DNA of 24,543 nucleotides from RGIG5327 sp045612485 (GCA_045612485.1 JAZKZE010000025.1:1-24543), one strand, 5' to 3'; positions 1 to 7,753 are shown, numbered from the stretch's first letter. Program-made: numbers and translations. Notes: generated by a model not told the origin, from the sequence alone.

Positions 1-1
1 C

Positions 2-2452
2 CCCTGGGATGTTTCCGGTGACCTTTCCTTTTATTCCTACCGGCAGCAGCTTATGTGGAAGGATCAGATCTTTATGCAGGGAAGTTTTGCACTTCTCCCC
101 GGCAAGGATTCCGTTCTCTGCCGTTATACTCTTGTAAATCACCTGGATATGGAGTTGGAATTTGCTCTGCATCTTTTTTCCATGCTTGCCCCCAATCCTG
201 CGGAAAAGATCCTTCTTGAGCCTTCGGAAAATTCTTTATGGCTGAACGCAGAAGATTATTCTTTTCTGTCCATGAAATATCCTTCCTATTATGACGGATT
301 GAATGTTGACGGTTGCAGAAACGGCTGCAATGTGGATATGGATGCAGTTAATTCTTATGTGCTTGCCCACGGATTCGGCACCCATGAAGGGGATAAGGTG
401 GAATGGCTTTTACCGGAGGAATTTCAGGAAAAAAATGTATATATCCGTTGCGCCTTTACCGGAAAGATCTCACTGCTTATCAACGGGAAAAAACTTGTTC
501 TTGAAAATGAGAACAAAGGATTTACCCTTTATCCTGCAGGAAAGATCTCAGGCAGAAAGATCACCCTTGCCTTTGATAAGCTCCTTACAGAAGAAAATAA
601 TTTCAAACTGGATGGACTCTCCATCGGGGAGGAACCCAAATTCAGGAAAGCGGAATTCTGCCGGATACCGGAAATTTATGAAAGCAGAAAAATGGAGAAT
701 GGTATCGTTCTCAAGTTCCCCGGAACGCCTTTTTATTACGGGATCCGTTTTGACAGAAATGCCTCTATCAAAAGAGTGATGGCTGTACCGGATCTTACGG
801 ATCATTTCAAAACCTTCAGCAATATTGCCGGAGATCCCACAAGCAGTTACTATAGTGTGATCCGCGGGGACGATGCTGGATATGATATATGTTTGCAGCC
901 GTTGAAGGTAAAAGGCGGAACCAGTGAAGAGATTTATGCAATCGTTGCCAAAGGGGAAAGCTGGGAAGAAGCGGAAGAACTTCTTTCTGCAAAAATCAAC
1001 TTTACACCACAAGAGTGCCGTAAATATTTCACAAAAGCAGAAAAAAAGATCCCCCGGATACCGGATACCCCTTATTCCTTCAGTCAGAAACGGATGCAGA
1101 GTGTGATCATGACCAATATCGTCTATCCGATCCGTCTTGGTCAGGAGTATATCCGTCATTTCACTCCCGGCAGATGCTGGGACAGCCTTTATACATGGGA
1201 TTCGGGTTTTACCGGTCTGGGCTTACTGGAGATCGATCCGGCAAGGGCGGCAGAGTGTCTGAATACTTATACCTATCCGGAAGAAGACACAGAAAATGCC
1301 TTTGTCCGTCACGGGACACCTCTTGCCACCCAGGTATTGTTGTTTCATGAATTGATGAACCGGAGCTGTTCGGAAGAGTTTCTGAAATATTTTTATCCCC
1401 GGGTAAAAAAGATGCACGACTTTCTAAGCGGTCTTGATCCCAAATCCAATACGGGCAAATTCAGTAAAAACGGGATATTGCGTACCTGGAAATACGGCTA
1501 TAATTCCGGCGGCTGGGACGATTATCCGGCACAGAGTTATGTGCATAAAAATCAGGCACACAATATTCTTCCTGTGATCTCCACAGCCTTTTCCATCCGT
1601 ACTGCAAAGTTTCTTGCGATCCGGGCGGAACAGCTGGGGAAGAATAACGATGCGGAACTTTACCGCAAGCAGGCTCAAAAGTTGACAGACGCCCTTCAGG
1701 AATATTCCTGGAATGAAAAAAGCGGTTACTTCAGTTATATGCGTTACGATGAGGACGGCAATTTTCTGGGTCATTTTCTTATGGAGGACGGTACCGACTG
1801 GAACATGGGGTTGGATGGGGTTTCCCCTCTCATCGCCGGAGCGGTGACAGAAGAACAGCATAAGATCTTGTGGCAGAAACTCCGTTCCAGAAAGCGTTTC
1901 CGTTCCCCGACCGGTATCTCCACTGTGGATATGACTACCCCCTACTTCAAAAATGACGGATACGCCAACGGGGTGAATTGGACAGCCTTTGAATATTTCC
2001 TGTGGAAGACTGCCCTGGATGATGCCATGTTTACAGACGCCTGGAATATAGCATATCCGGCACTGGAATTATGGCAGAAAGAGTGTGAAACATTCTACGG
2101 ATGCTTTGAACATTTTGTCATCCGCAGCGGCAGAGGCAACGGCTGGCCCCATTTCTCCAGTTTCTCCACCCCCTACTGCTGTTATTTCCATGCGTTTTAT
2201 ACTCCCGGCAGAGTAACGACCGGCTTTGATACCCTTATTCTTGCCAATAAACTCACTCCTTCCGGAGGAAGTGTCACGATTGAGAATACGGGAACAAAAG
2301 GCGGTTTATTCGGACTTCTTCTCTCTCTGGAAGCAGGGGAATATTCCTTCTTCTTCAATGGGAAAAGAGTCAAAGCAAACAGAAAACTGGATTGTTTATG
2401 GGAAATCGCCCTCCCCCAAGGCAGTAAAGGCGTTCTGAAAGTGGTAAAATAA
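2..2452 (+). CDS. Glycoside hydrolase, MGH1/GH63-like (alpha/alpha)6 barrel, 5' end missing
   Basis: The reading frame is open from the first bases of the window, so the gene starts upstream and only its 3' part is present; the first internal ATG is at 53. Numbering from that ATG, residues ~1-320 look like beta-sandwich sequence, ~340-720 like an (alpha/alpha)6 barrel of the GH37/GH63/mannosylglycerate-hydrolase type, and the last ~70 like a small beta domain. Family-like signatures are CWDSLYTWDSGF with LLEIDP (~residue 380), GGWDDYP (Asp489/Asp490, where GH63-type enzymes carry the general acid), and WNMGLDGVSPLIAG followed by NGVNWTAFEYFLW. These enzymes hydrolyse alpha-glucosidic or mannosylglycerate-type bonds by inversion; the substrate here cannot be read. 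Whether it is secreted is unknown because the N-terminus is outside. The neighbour on the right is convergent. Glycosidase fold is likely; exact family is uncertain. Confidence 0.75.
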   Translation, partial: PWDVSGDLSFYSYRQQLMWKDQIFMQGSFALLPGKDSVLCRYTLVNHLDMELEFALHLFSMLAPNPAEKILLEPSENSLWLNAEDYSFLSMKYPSYYDGLNVDGCRNGCNVDMDAVNSYVLAHGFGTHEGDKVEWLLPEEFQEKNVYIRCAFTGKISLLINGKKLVLENENKGFTLYPAGKISGRKITLAFDKLLTEENNFKLDGLSIGEEPKFRKAEFCRIPEIYESRKMENGIVLKFPGTPFYYGIRFDRNASIKRVMAVPDLTDHFKTFSNIAGDPTSSYYSVIRGDDAGYDICLQPLKVKGGTSEEIYAIVAKGESWEEAEELLSAKINFTPQECRKYFTKAEKKIPRIPDTPYSFSQKRMQSVIMTNIVYPIRLGQEYIRHFTPGRCWDSLYTWDSGFTGLGLLEIDPARAAECLNTYTYPEEDTENAFVRHGTPLATQVLLFHELMNRSCSEEFLKYFYPRVKKMHDFLSGLDPKSNTGKFSKNGILRTWKYGYNSGGWDDYPAQSYVHKNQAHNILPVISTAFSIRTAKFLAIRAEQLGKNNDAELYRKQAQKLTDALQEYSWNEKSGYFSYMRYDEDGNFLGHFLMEDGTDWNMGLDGVSPLIAGAVTEEQHKILWQKLRSRKRFRSPTGISTVDMTTPYFKNDGYANGVNWTAFEYFLWKTALDDAMFTDAWNIAYPALELWQKECETFYGCFEHFVIRSGRGNGWPHFSSFSTPYCCYFHAFYTPGRVTTGFDTLILANKLTPSGGSVTIENTGTKGGLFGLLLSLEAGEYSFFFNGKRVKANRKLDCLWEIALPQGSKGVLKVVK

Positions 2453-2491
2453 AAAAATCTACTCCCGATAAAGGTTGATATTGGGACTTTG

Positions 2492-2535
2492 GGAAGAGGG
2501 AAAAACTTTTGAGGAACGGAGTTTTCCCTCTTTCC
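2492..2535. other. Imperfect hairpin between convergent genes
   Basis: Arms 2492-2507 and 2520-2535 pair over about 16 bases with two one-base bulges around a 12-base loop. It sits 40 bases past the stop of the left glycosidase and between two convergent genes, which is where a transcription end is expected. Neither side has a good T-run, so it is a weak terminator candidate only. The rest of 2453-2632 shows nothing clear. Confidence 0.35.
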
Positions 2536-2632
2536 AAAATCTTTTCCGGCACTTTAAGTTCAGGAAATATATTCTTATTTACACTACCAACAAATATTGG
2601 GAATAGTGCCAATAAAAAAGTCCGCTATTGTT

Positions 2633-3253
2633 TTAATATTCGTAAGAATTTTGAAGAGCTTTTATTTTTCTTTCTGCTTCTTCTAAATTCTTCTTGAACT
2701 CTTTTTCAAATTCAGCCATTCTTTTTCGATACTCACTTTGTGGAACTGCTCTTGCAGCGGGAGCAGCAGAACCGGTACTCACCGGATAATCTATACTCAG
2801 TGGCACTGTTCTTGCAGCGGGAGCAGCAGAACCGGTACTCACCGGATAATCTATACTCAAAGGCTTCCGTTCTGAAAATCCGGACATTATTTTAGAAACT
2901 CTGTGCAATTTAATTGCTGAATATCCGCAAAAATATGAAACAGGCACAAGACAAAGCGACAAAAAAACAATACTTCCGGCAAGCACATAAACAGCAACAA
3001 TCAACTGATCTTTTCTACCGCCGGATGAATAAGCCATTTTACTTATTTTATCAAAAACAGTCATCTTACTTTCATTGAAGGAGCTTTGAACTCCTGAAAT
3101 AACATTGTCCGTTTGACTTCTTTTGTCAGGATTTTCATAAAAAGGCATAATTTTATTTTTACAGGCGGGACATTCTATTTCCATACCGAGAATTTCTTCC
3201 GGACATTCAAGTTTCTGTTCACAAAATGGACAAATGAAAGGAAATGTACTCAT
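2633..3253 (-). CDS. Zinc-ribbon membrane protein with 20-residue tandem repeat
   Basis: A 206-residue protein of unknown function. It begins with a zinc ribbon (Cys8/Cys11 and Cys28/Cys31, CPFC...CPAC), followed by a polar linker and one or two hydrophobic segments (~residues 83-115, starting LIVAVYVLAG). Next come two near-identical 20-residue units rich in Ser, Ala and Pro, and a charged helix (~180-206, EFEKEFKKNLEEAERKIKAL) that could form a coiled coil. The ATG follows AAGGAG at a 6-base spacing, which supports the start. It is the last gene of the cluster running leftward from 5056, 32 bases after the DUF2752 gene. Its ribbon resembles those of the three upstream zinc-ribbon genes, so the proteins probably share a partner or localisation through it. 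Function is not recognisable. Confidence 0.7.
   Translation of the reverse strand: MSTFPFICPFCEQKLECPEEILGMEIECPACKNKIMPFYENPDKRSQTDNVISGVQSSFNESKMTVFDKISKMAYSSGGRKDQLIVAVYVLAGSIVFLSLCLVPVSYFCGYSAIKLHRVSKIMSGFSERKPLSIDYPVSTGSAAPAARTVPLSIDYPVSTGSAAPAARAVPQSEYRKRMAEFEKEFKKNLEEAERKIKALQNSYEY
2741..2860. repeat. 60-bp tandem duplication inside a gene
   Basis: Units 2741-2800 and 2801-2860 differ at only 3 of 60 positions. They encode two consecutive 20-residue segments (LSIDYPVSTGSAAPAAR plus flanks) of the zinc-ribbon protein, keeping frame. The near-identity points to a recent duplication by slippage or unequal exchange. Confidence 0.95.
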
Positions 3254-3285
3254 ATTTTTCTCCTTGTTTTTTTAGTTGTGTTTGT

Positions 3286-3660
3286 TCAGGGACGCAACAA
3301 TGTAAAAGGATATACAGGAATATTTCTTGCTATCCAATATACAATAATCATAAAGAAAAAACTTTTACTGATCCGCCTTTTTGTACCGGCATCAATTTTT
3401 GTCTGTAACAGAAGCAGAAAAATCAAAGTGGGCAGAAGAATCATATTTCTTTTGATCGCACAAAGAATATCTCCATGCAGAAACGCATAAAGTGCCCTGC
3501 CGGTTCCGCAACCGGGACAGAGCAAAGCACTTGCCTCATAAAACAGACATTCCGGCATGAATTTTGCGGTCTCCGGATCATTGTTATACAGATAAAACAA
3601 TCCGGCAATGACCGGCAGAACTGCTGCCAAATATTTTATCCAATGATTATAATTATACAT
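3286..3660 (-). CDS. DUF2752 family membrane protein
   Basis: A small membrane protein of the DUF2752 family, about 124 residues from the ATG at 3660. The family signature is visible as LCPGCGTGRALYAFLHGDI (family pattern CPGCGxxRA). Hydrophobic segments lie before it (YLAAVLPVIAGLFYLY) and after it (ILLPTLIFLLLLQ, FFFMIIVYWIARNI), giving about three membrane spans. The frame continues upstream to a GTG at 3708, but the ATG fits the family N-terminus better; it overlaps the end of the preceding CD225 gene by 25 bases and has no clear Shine-Dalgarno, so translation is probably coupled. The biochemical role of DUF2752 is unknown. In other bacteria it is often found beside CD225/dispanin genes (from memory), as here. 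Confidence 0.8.
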   Translation of the reverse strand: MYNYNHWIKYLAAVLPVIAGLFYLYNNDPETAKFMPECLFYEASALLCPGCGTGRALYAFLHGDILCAIKRNMILLPTLIFLLLLQTKIDAGTKRRISKSFFFMIIVYWIARNIPVYPFTLLRP

Positions 3661-4091
3661 AATATAATAAAAGCAACAATACCGGCAGGAATAGACAGGA
3701 AAAACCACAAGTCAGCATTATCAGATGCCTGTTCCGCCCCCGCATAATCCTCCCGCAGGATCAAATTATTTACCTTTGTTGCATAGTAAAAGGAAATAAG
3801 TCCGAATGGTACAAAGAAAAAAAGTGTTGCCAGTACGGCTTTTGTCATGTGATTGGGGATATACCGGGTATTATTCATTACTGGAGGTACATCCGCACGG
3901 TAATTATATCCTTTTGCAAACTGATTTTCATTATTGAGCTGAATGGTAATGACCGGTCTGGATGCATTATTTACCTCTTTTTTGATAATAAACATTTTTG
4001 AACAGCATGGACACTCTGCCTGTAATCCCTGCCACTCTTCTTCCGCTTCAATTTTCTGATTGCAAAACGGACAATACATCTCGAATTTCAT
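3636..4091 (-). CDS. Zinc-ribbon CD225/dispanin-like membrane protein (copy B)
   Basis: 151 residues in two parts. Residues 1-35 form a zinc ribbon with Cys7/Cys10 and Cys27/Cys30 and a WQGLQAECPCC motif. Residues ~73-151 match the CD225/dispanin layout: IPNHMTKAVLATLFFF as first membrane segment, a loop with YYATKVNNLILREDYAGA and SDNADLWF, and a second hydrophobic segment ending in a run of Ile. CD225 is the domain of eukaryotic IFITM proteins, which act on membrane curvature and fusion; bacterial members have no established role. The ATG follows AAGGAAGAG. It is a paralogue of the gene ending at 4174, and the first 90 bases of the two are nearly identical, so the pair arose by tandem duplication. 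The domain call is firm, function unknown. Confidence 0.8.
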   Translation of the reverse strand: MKFEMYCPFCNQKIEAEEEWQGLQAECPCCSKMFIIKKEVNNASRPVITIQLNNENQFAKGYNYRADVPPVMNNTRYIPNHMTKAVLATLFFFVPFGLISFYYATKVNNLILREDYAGAEQASDNADLWFFLSIPAGIVAFIILCIIIIIG

Positions 4092-4173
4092 ATAATCTCT
4101 TCCTTAACAAATCCATGGTATATTTTTGTTGTTTACTACTTTATGGGAACAGGAAAACTCCCCGGTAAAAATA

Positions 4174-4629
4174 TCAACTTTGCCCTGCGGCAATCAGACA
4201 GGCAAGTATAAGAGAACTTCCCACAGCGATCCAGAACCACATATCTGCATTCTGTGACGCCTTCTCCGCACCGTTATAATCACCACGCTTGACTAAATTA
4301 TCCACCTGCAAAGCATAAACGATAGACATAAATCCCAGTGGAAGAGTGCAGAATAATAATGATAATACAGCTTTTGTCATGTGATTGGGAACATATCGCG
4401 GAGCTTGCATACCCAATCCCGGAGGTACATACGCATTGGAGTTCTGCCCTTTGGCAAATTGGTTTTCATTGTTGATCTGAATATTAATGACTGGCTGAAC
4501 TGTATTATTTTCCGGCTTCAAGATCACAAACTTTTCAGAACAGCATGGACACTCTGCCTGCTGTCCCTGCCACTCTTCTTCCGCTTCAACTTTCTGATGA
4601 CAAAACGGGCAATACATTTTGAATTTCAT
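4174..4629 (-). CDS. Zinc-ribbon CD225/dispanin-like membrane protein (copy A)
   Basis: A 151-residue paralogue of the next gene downstream, with the same plan. It has an N-terminal zinc ribbon (CPFC...ECPCC with EEWQGQQ), a Gln/Asn-rich linker containing INIQINNENQFAKGQN, then a CD225/dispanin domain: VPNHMTKAVLSLLFCTLPLG, the loop VYALQVDNLVKRGDYNGAEKASQNADMW, and a second hydrophobic segment. The ATG follows AAGGAG at an 8-base spacing. It lies 16 bases after the first gene of the cluster and 82 bases before copy B. The linker element INNENQFAKG is kept in both copies, suggesting it matters. Two membrane spans with the ribbon on one side are predicted. The partner of the ribbon is unknown. 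Confidence 0.8.
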   Translation of the reverse strand: MKFKMYCPFCHQKVEAEEEWQGQQAECPCCSEKFVILKPENNTVQPVINIQINNENQFAKGQNSNAYVPPGLGMQAPRYVPNHMTKAVLSLLFCTLPLGFMSIVYALQVDNLVKRGDYNGAEKASQNADMWFWIAVGSSLILACLIAAGQS

Positions 4630-4645
4630 ACGGTTATCTCCTTTT

Positions 4646-5056
4646 TTATTTAGAATTCATCAATAAATTTATAATATACCAGTTATAGGGAACATAACCG
4701 ATAAAAAATGCTATCCAGGTGTGTAATTGCAGATTATTTGCTTTGATGGGATAAGTTTTTCTCCATTTGTGATAGAGTACATCTGCAAAGAGAAGTCCTA
4801 TAAGATTTATCCAGGGCAGAACAATTATTGCATAAACAGGAATGACATCACGCAGTGTCAGATCTTCAAGTTGTACAGAATTCCCATCTCTCTGTTGCTG
4901 GGAGTTGTGAACATTTGAATTGACTTTTGAGCTGAATGTGGATTGACCGGACGGCAGAATGATCATAATACTGCAATAGGGACATTCTGTCTGCTGCCCC
5001 TGCCATTCATCTTTGAACTGCATTGTATTTTTACAATGCGGACATTGATACATCAT
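4646..5056 (-). CDS. Zinc-ribbon protein with two membrane segments, first gene of cluster
   Basis: About 136 residues from the ATG at 5056, chosen because AAGGAG (5069-5064) lies 7 bases upstream; the open frame extends further to 5134 but without a ribosome binding site. A second ATG follows immediately at 5053. The N-terminus is a zinc ribbon (Cys5/Cys8, Cys25/Cys28) with DEWQGQQTECPYC, almost the same motif as in the two CD225 genes behind it. The C-terminal half has two hydrophobic stretches (VIPVYAIIVLPWINLIGLLF and TWIAFFIGYVPYNWYIINLL) but no CD225 signature. It is the promoter-proximal gene of the five-gene cluster. Function is unknown. Confidence 0.72.
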   Translation of the reverse strand: MMYQCPHCKNTMQFKDEWQGQQTECPYCSIMIILPSGQSTFSSKVNSNVHNSQQQRDGNSVQLEDLTLRDVIPVYAIIVLPWINLIGLLFADVLYHKWRKTYPIKANNLQLHTWIAFFIGYVPYNWYIINLLMNSK

Positions 5057-5075
5057 AAAAAAACTCCTTGTAGAT

Positions 5076-5098
5076 TTGTTTGATGAAACATCAAACAA
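5076..5098 (-). promoter_or_regulatory. Perfect 10-bp inverted repeat upstream of the zinc-ribbon cluster
   Basis: Arms TTGTTTGATG (5076-5085) and CATCAAACAA (5089-5098) are exact reverse complements around a 3-base centre. It lies 6 bases upstream of the AAGGAG of the first gene and downstream of the candidate promoter. It could be a repressor operator or a hairpin in the 5' leader that affects translation. Confidence 0.6.
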
Positions 5099-5122
5099 CA
5101 ATTGGTTAAAAAATGAAGATAA

Positions 5123-5152
5123 ATAATACCACATTTTTTTATCTTACAACAA
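5123..5152 (-). promoter_or_regulatory. Candidate sigma70-type promoter for the zinc-ribbon cluster
   Basis: Read leftward, TTGTTG (5152-5147) and TATTAT (5128-5123) are 18 bases apart, placing a start near 5115 ahead of the inverted repeat. An alternative -35 (TTGTAA, 5149-5144) has a poor 15-base spacing. The background is AT-rich, so this is tentative. Confidence 0.35.
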
Positions 5153-5276
5153 TGCGGTAAAGACTCCAACTTTCTTGCAGTAAAATGTAAAAAAAATAAA
5201 TTTTAAGATAAAAAAGCAGAAAATTCCACACAAAAAGTTTGTATTCAATAACAGTGACTGGAACAAGGTAAAAAAT

Positions 5277-5313
5277 ATCCCCCGGAAAGCAAATAACATA
5301 CCTTCAGGGGGAT
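5277..5313 (-). terminator. Rho-independent terminator of the ribD-ispH-tsaC operon
   Basis: ATCCCCC (5277-5283) pairs with GGGGGAT (5307-5313), and after one mismatch GAA pairs with TTC. Read leftward, the stem is followed by ATATTTTTA. It lies about 90 bases beyond the tsaC stop. Confidence 0.6.
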
Positions 5314-5401
5314 TGTAAAAGCTGTTCTGTTTACAGTACCATTCTGTACAGAAAAGACATTATAACAAGGGTATCATATCTGTTATATAAAAAACGCAGG
5401 C

Positions 5402-5992
5402 TTAAAGGAATAACTTGTTTATTTTTTCTGCGGCAATCGCACCTTCACGGAAGATCTTCATTTCCTCCCCATTTACATAAACTACGGTGGAAGATTGACT
5501 TTCCGGGGAAATACTGCCGCCGTCGATCACAAGAGAAACCTCCCCATCAAGAGTGGAAAGAGCTTCCTTTACCGATAAGGCTGGTGGAGTTCCGGATAAA
5601 TTTGCACTTGTCTGGGCAAGCGCTTTTCCATAGGATTGTAATAATTTCTGCATAAAAGGATGGTCCGGCATACGGAATCCGAATGTCCCTCCAGCCCCGT
5701 CGGGAATAACAAGAGTCAAGGCTCCCGGCATGAATTTCTCCATAAGCAGGATCGCTTTCCTGGATAATTTACATTCAGGCGGTACAACTGCCATATCCGG
5801 AAGAAAGGCTCCCAGAAGTTTACTTTTTTCCCGTTGTTTCAAGGCATAGATCTTTTCCCTTGCCGCCATATTTTCATAATCACACACAAGCCCGTAAACT
5901 GTTTCCGTAGGGACAAGCAATACGCCGCCTTCCGCAAGGATCTTCACACATTTTTCAATCACACCAGGCGAATCTTCTTTCAAAATTTCCAT
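5402..5992 (-). CDS. tsaC: Threonylcarbamoyl-AMP synthase (TsaC/Sua5/YrdC family)
   Basis: It makes threonylcarbamoyl-adenylate from threonine, bicarbonate and ATP, the first step of the t6A modification at position 37 of ANN-decoding tRNAs; the enzyme is cytosolic. The YrdC fold is recognisable from GGVLLVPTETVYGLVCDYEN near the N-terminus, the following KQREKSKLL nucleotide-binding segment, PGALTLVIP, and TSANLSGTPPA. The length (196 residues) is that of the short single-domain TsaC/YrdC form, without the Sua5 C-terminal domain. The ATG at 5992 was chosen because it directly follows the ispH stop (4 bases between) and a GAGG element; an upstream start at 6031 would overlap ispH. It is the last gene of the long leftward operon, followed by a terminator at 5313-5277. 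Confidence 0.9.
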   Translation of the reverse strand: MEILKEDSPGVIEKCVKILAEGGVLLVPTETVYGLVCDYENMAAREKIYALKQREKSKLLGAFLPDMAVVPPECKLSRKAILLMEKFMPGALTLVIPDGAGGTFGFRMPDHPFMQKLLQSYGKALAQTSANLSGTPPALSVKEALSTLDGEVSLVIDGGSISPESQSSTVVYVNGEEMKIFREGAIAAEKINKLFL

Positions 5993-5996
5993 CTTC

Positions 5997-6917
5997 TTAT
6001 TCCTCAAATGTTTCTGCCAGCTCAAATTCATCTGTTGCCAGCAATCTTTTTACAAGGGTTTCCACATGATATTCCGGGGCGGAGGCTCCGGAAGTGATCC
6101 CCGCTGTTTTACAATCAGAAAGATCCGGTAATATGAAACTGTCCGGATCCGGTACAAGAAAAGCTCTTCTGCCTTCCTCCTTCACGATCTCCACAAGTCT
6201 GCGGGAATTGGAACTTTTCTCAGATCCGGCAACAAAAACAATATCACATTTCCCTGCCAGAAGTTTTACCGCATCCTGTCTTTCCTTCGTTGCATAACAT
6301 ACATCGGCTGGGATCTCAAGATGGGCAAGAGCTGCGGAAAGACGTTCTTTCATCTTTTTCACCGTTCCGGCGGACATAGTCGTCTGGGATAAACAGCCGA
6401 AAGAGGTATTCTTTTTTTCCCTATCACTTAAAGAAGCAAGAAAAGTTTCCACTTCACTCTCATCCTGAAGGATCGTTACAGGACTTTTCACTCTGCCTGC
6501 GATCCCTTCCGTTTCCCGGTGGCCCCGTTTTCCCAGAAGAAGGATGGAGAGATCCCGGCTTTCAAAATCTTCCGCAGTTCTGTGTAATTTCTTTACAATG
6601 GGACAACTGGCATCCACGATCCTTTTACAGACTTTTTCCGCCCTTTTTTCCACGTCAAGAGATATTCCGTGGGCGCTTATGATCAAACAATCCGCATACA
6701 GAGCCTCTTCCGGTTCCTCCACAAACACAACCCCTTTCCGCATAAGATCATTGACTATGGCATCATTGTGTACGATCTCATGCAGAACAAAGATCTTCTT
6801 TTTCTTTTCCGGATCTTCTGCAAGGACTTTTTCCACAAGGGAAAGAGCGTTTTTCACCCCGGAACAAAAACCCCGTTTTCCGGCAAGAATGATTTTTTTC
6901 TTTTCCCTGTTTTCCAT
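5997..6917 (-). CDS. ispH: 4-hydroxy-3-methylbut-2-enyl diphosphate reductase
   Basis: Last enzyme of the non-mevalonate (MEP) isoprenoid pathway: it reduces HMBPP to IPP and DMAPP using an iron-sulfur cluster, in the cytosol. The expected motifs are present in order: GFCSGV (Cys18, cluster ligand), HEIVHN (His46), SAHG (His83), DASCP (Cys105, cluster ligand), GHRETEG (His133 and Glu135, the proton-transfer site), SQTTMS, a third cysteine in DVCYATKERQ, and GSEKSSNSRRL for the diphosphate. Length (306) is normal for the family. The ATG at 6917 has only a weak upstream GAG element. It is 18 bases after the deacetylase gene and 4 bases before tsaC. Its presence says the organism makes isoprenoids by the MEP route. 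Confidence 0.95.
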   Translation of the reverse strand: MENREKKKIILAGKRGFCSGVKNALSLVEKVLAEDPEKKKKIFVLHEIVHNDAIVNDLMRKGVVFVEEPEEALYADCLIISAHGISLDVEKRAEKVCKRIVDASCPIVKKLHRTAEDFESRDLSILLLGKRGHRETEGIAGRVKSPVTILQDESEVETFLASLSDREKKNTSFGCLSQTTMSAGTVKKMKERLSAALAHLEIPADVCYATKERQDAVKLLAGKCDIVFVAGSEKSSNSRRLVEIVKEEGRRAFLVPDPDSFILPDLSDCKTAGITSGASAPEYHVETLVKRLLATDEFELAETFEE

Positions 6918-6935
6918 TGAACAACTCTTTTTCTC

Positions 6936-7724
6936 TTATTTCTGCAAAGTTTCCCCGGGAGCGATTTTAAAAGGCTCATCATCCCATTCTCCCCACAAAG
7001 TCAATGCGGTGGGATTGTGGATGATATGGCAGTCGGCGGAAGTTACGATTGCTTTTGTGGCAAGCAGATACTCACAGATCTCAATATTGGTGGCATACCA
7101 GATATCTTCCTTATTTGCCATCTTTGCACAGAATTCCTCAATAAGCCCCCAGTTGTTCTGATCGTTGAACTCATAAGAATGACCCCATACAAACATCAGA
7201 GCAAGCTTATATTTCAGTTTAAGAAAAATATCACCTTTCTGCAAAAGGTCATTATTATGGTGACAAGTGGTATGCCATTCCATAAAGCTGTCCGGAATAC
7301 CGAATCCCCCCAGATTTCCGGCTCTTCTTGCATAAATGATCCCCAGTTCAGAAATGATTTTCTGCGTTTCCGGACTTCTTGCACCATAGGCATACGCCAT
7401 TCCCCGTACGATCTTTCCTGAAATACGTTCCAGATTTTTCCGGTCTTCCAGAATTTCCTCCACGGCGGAAAGATGGGAAAGTTTGGGCATAGTTTCATGA
7501 TTCAGACCATGACAGGCTATTTCATGGTTTTTATATACTTCTTTTATCTCGTTTTCAGGAAGTCTTCTGCCTTTGCCCATCATACCGCTGTTGAGATTGA
7601 AGGTTCCTTTCATCCCGTATTTATCAAAAATGGCAATAAGCTGTTTGTCATAAATAACGCCGTCATCATAACTGAAGGTCAATGCTTTGCGTTTACCGTT
7701 GTGAAAAAGGAAATTAAGTTTCAT
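6936..7724 (-). CDS. Polysaccharide deacetylase (NodB homology, CE4-like)
   Basis: A cytosolic-looking NodB-fold protein of about 262 residues without a signal peptide. Numbered from the ATG at 7724, the metal-binding motifs are TFSYDDG (Asp20/Asp21) and CHGLNHE (His72, His76), giving the Asp-His-His zinc site of carbohydrate esterase family 4. An ATG at 7742 is also in frame, but only 7724 has an AAAAGG element at a suitable distance (9 bases). The sequence GMAYAYGARSPETQKI matches the third CE4 region. The C-terminal part (residues ~205-262, ATNIEICEYLLATKAI...) resembles a group of NodB-like proteins found beside glycoside hydrolases rather than chitin deacetylases. It probably removes acyl groups from a sugar or small glycan. 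It lies inside the rib-isp operon between a GH2-like fragment protein and ispH. Confidence 0.85.
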   Translation of the reverse strand: MKLNFLFHNGKRKALTFSYDDGVIYDKQLIAIFDKYGMKGTFNLNSGMMGKGRRLPENEIKEVYKNHEIACHGLNHETMPKLSHLSAVEEILEDRKNLERISGKIVRGMAYAYGARSPETQKIISELGIIYARRAGNLGGFGIPDSFMEWHTTCHHNNDLLQKGDIFLKLKYKLALMFVWGHSYEFNDQNNWGLIEEFCAKMANKEDIWYATNIEICEYLLATKAIVTSADCHIIHNPTALTLWGEWDDEPFKIAPGETLQK

Positions 7725-7753
7725 CGTCTGTAGCCTTTTCATTATATTTTATG

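Larger units (their letters stand above)
5057..5401. other. Intergenic region between the zinc-ribbon cluster and tsaC
   Basis: About 345 bases without a gene. From left to right it holds the ribosome binding site and the perfect inverted repeat of the cluster, a candidate leftward promoter, an AT-rich stretch (5160-5275), the hairpin ending the operon that stops at 5402, and a 12-base palindrome TTCTGTACAGAA at 5342-5353 preceded by CTGTTTACAG. No small gene is seen. Confidence 0.7.

Noticed and set aside
2741..2860. CRISPR-like repeat
   Set aside because: The two units are directly adjacent without spacers and lie in frame inside a coding region.
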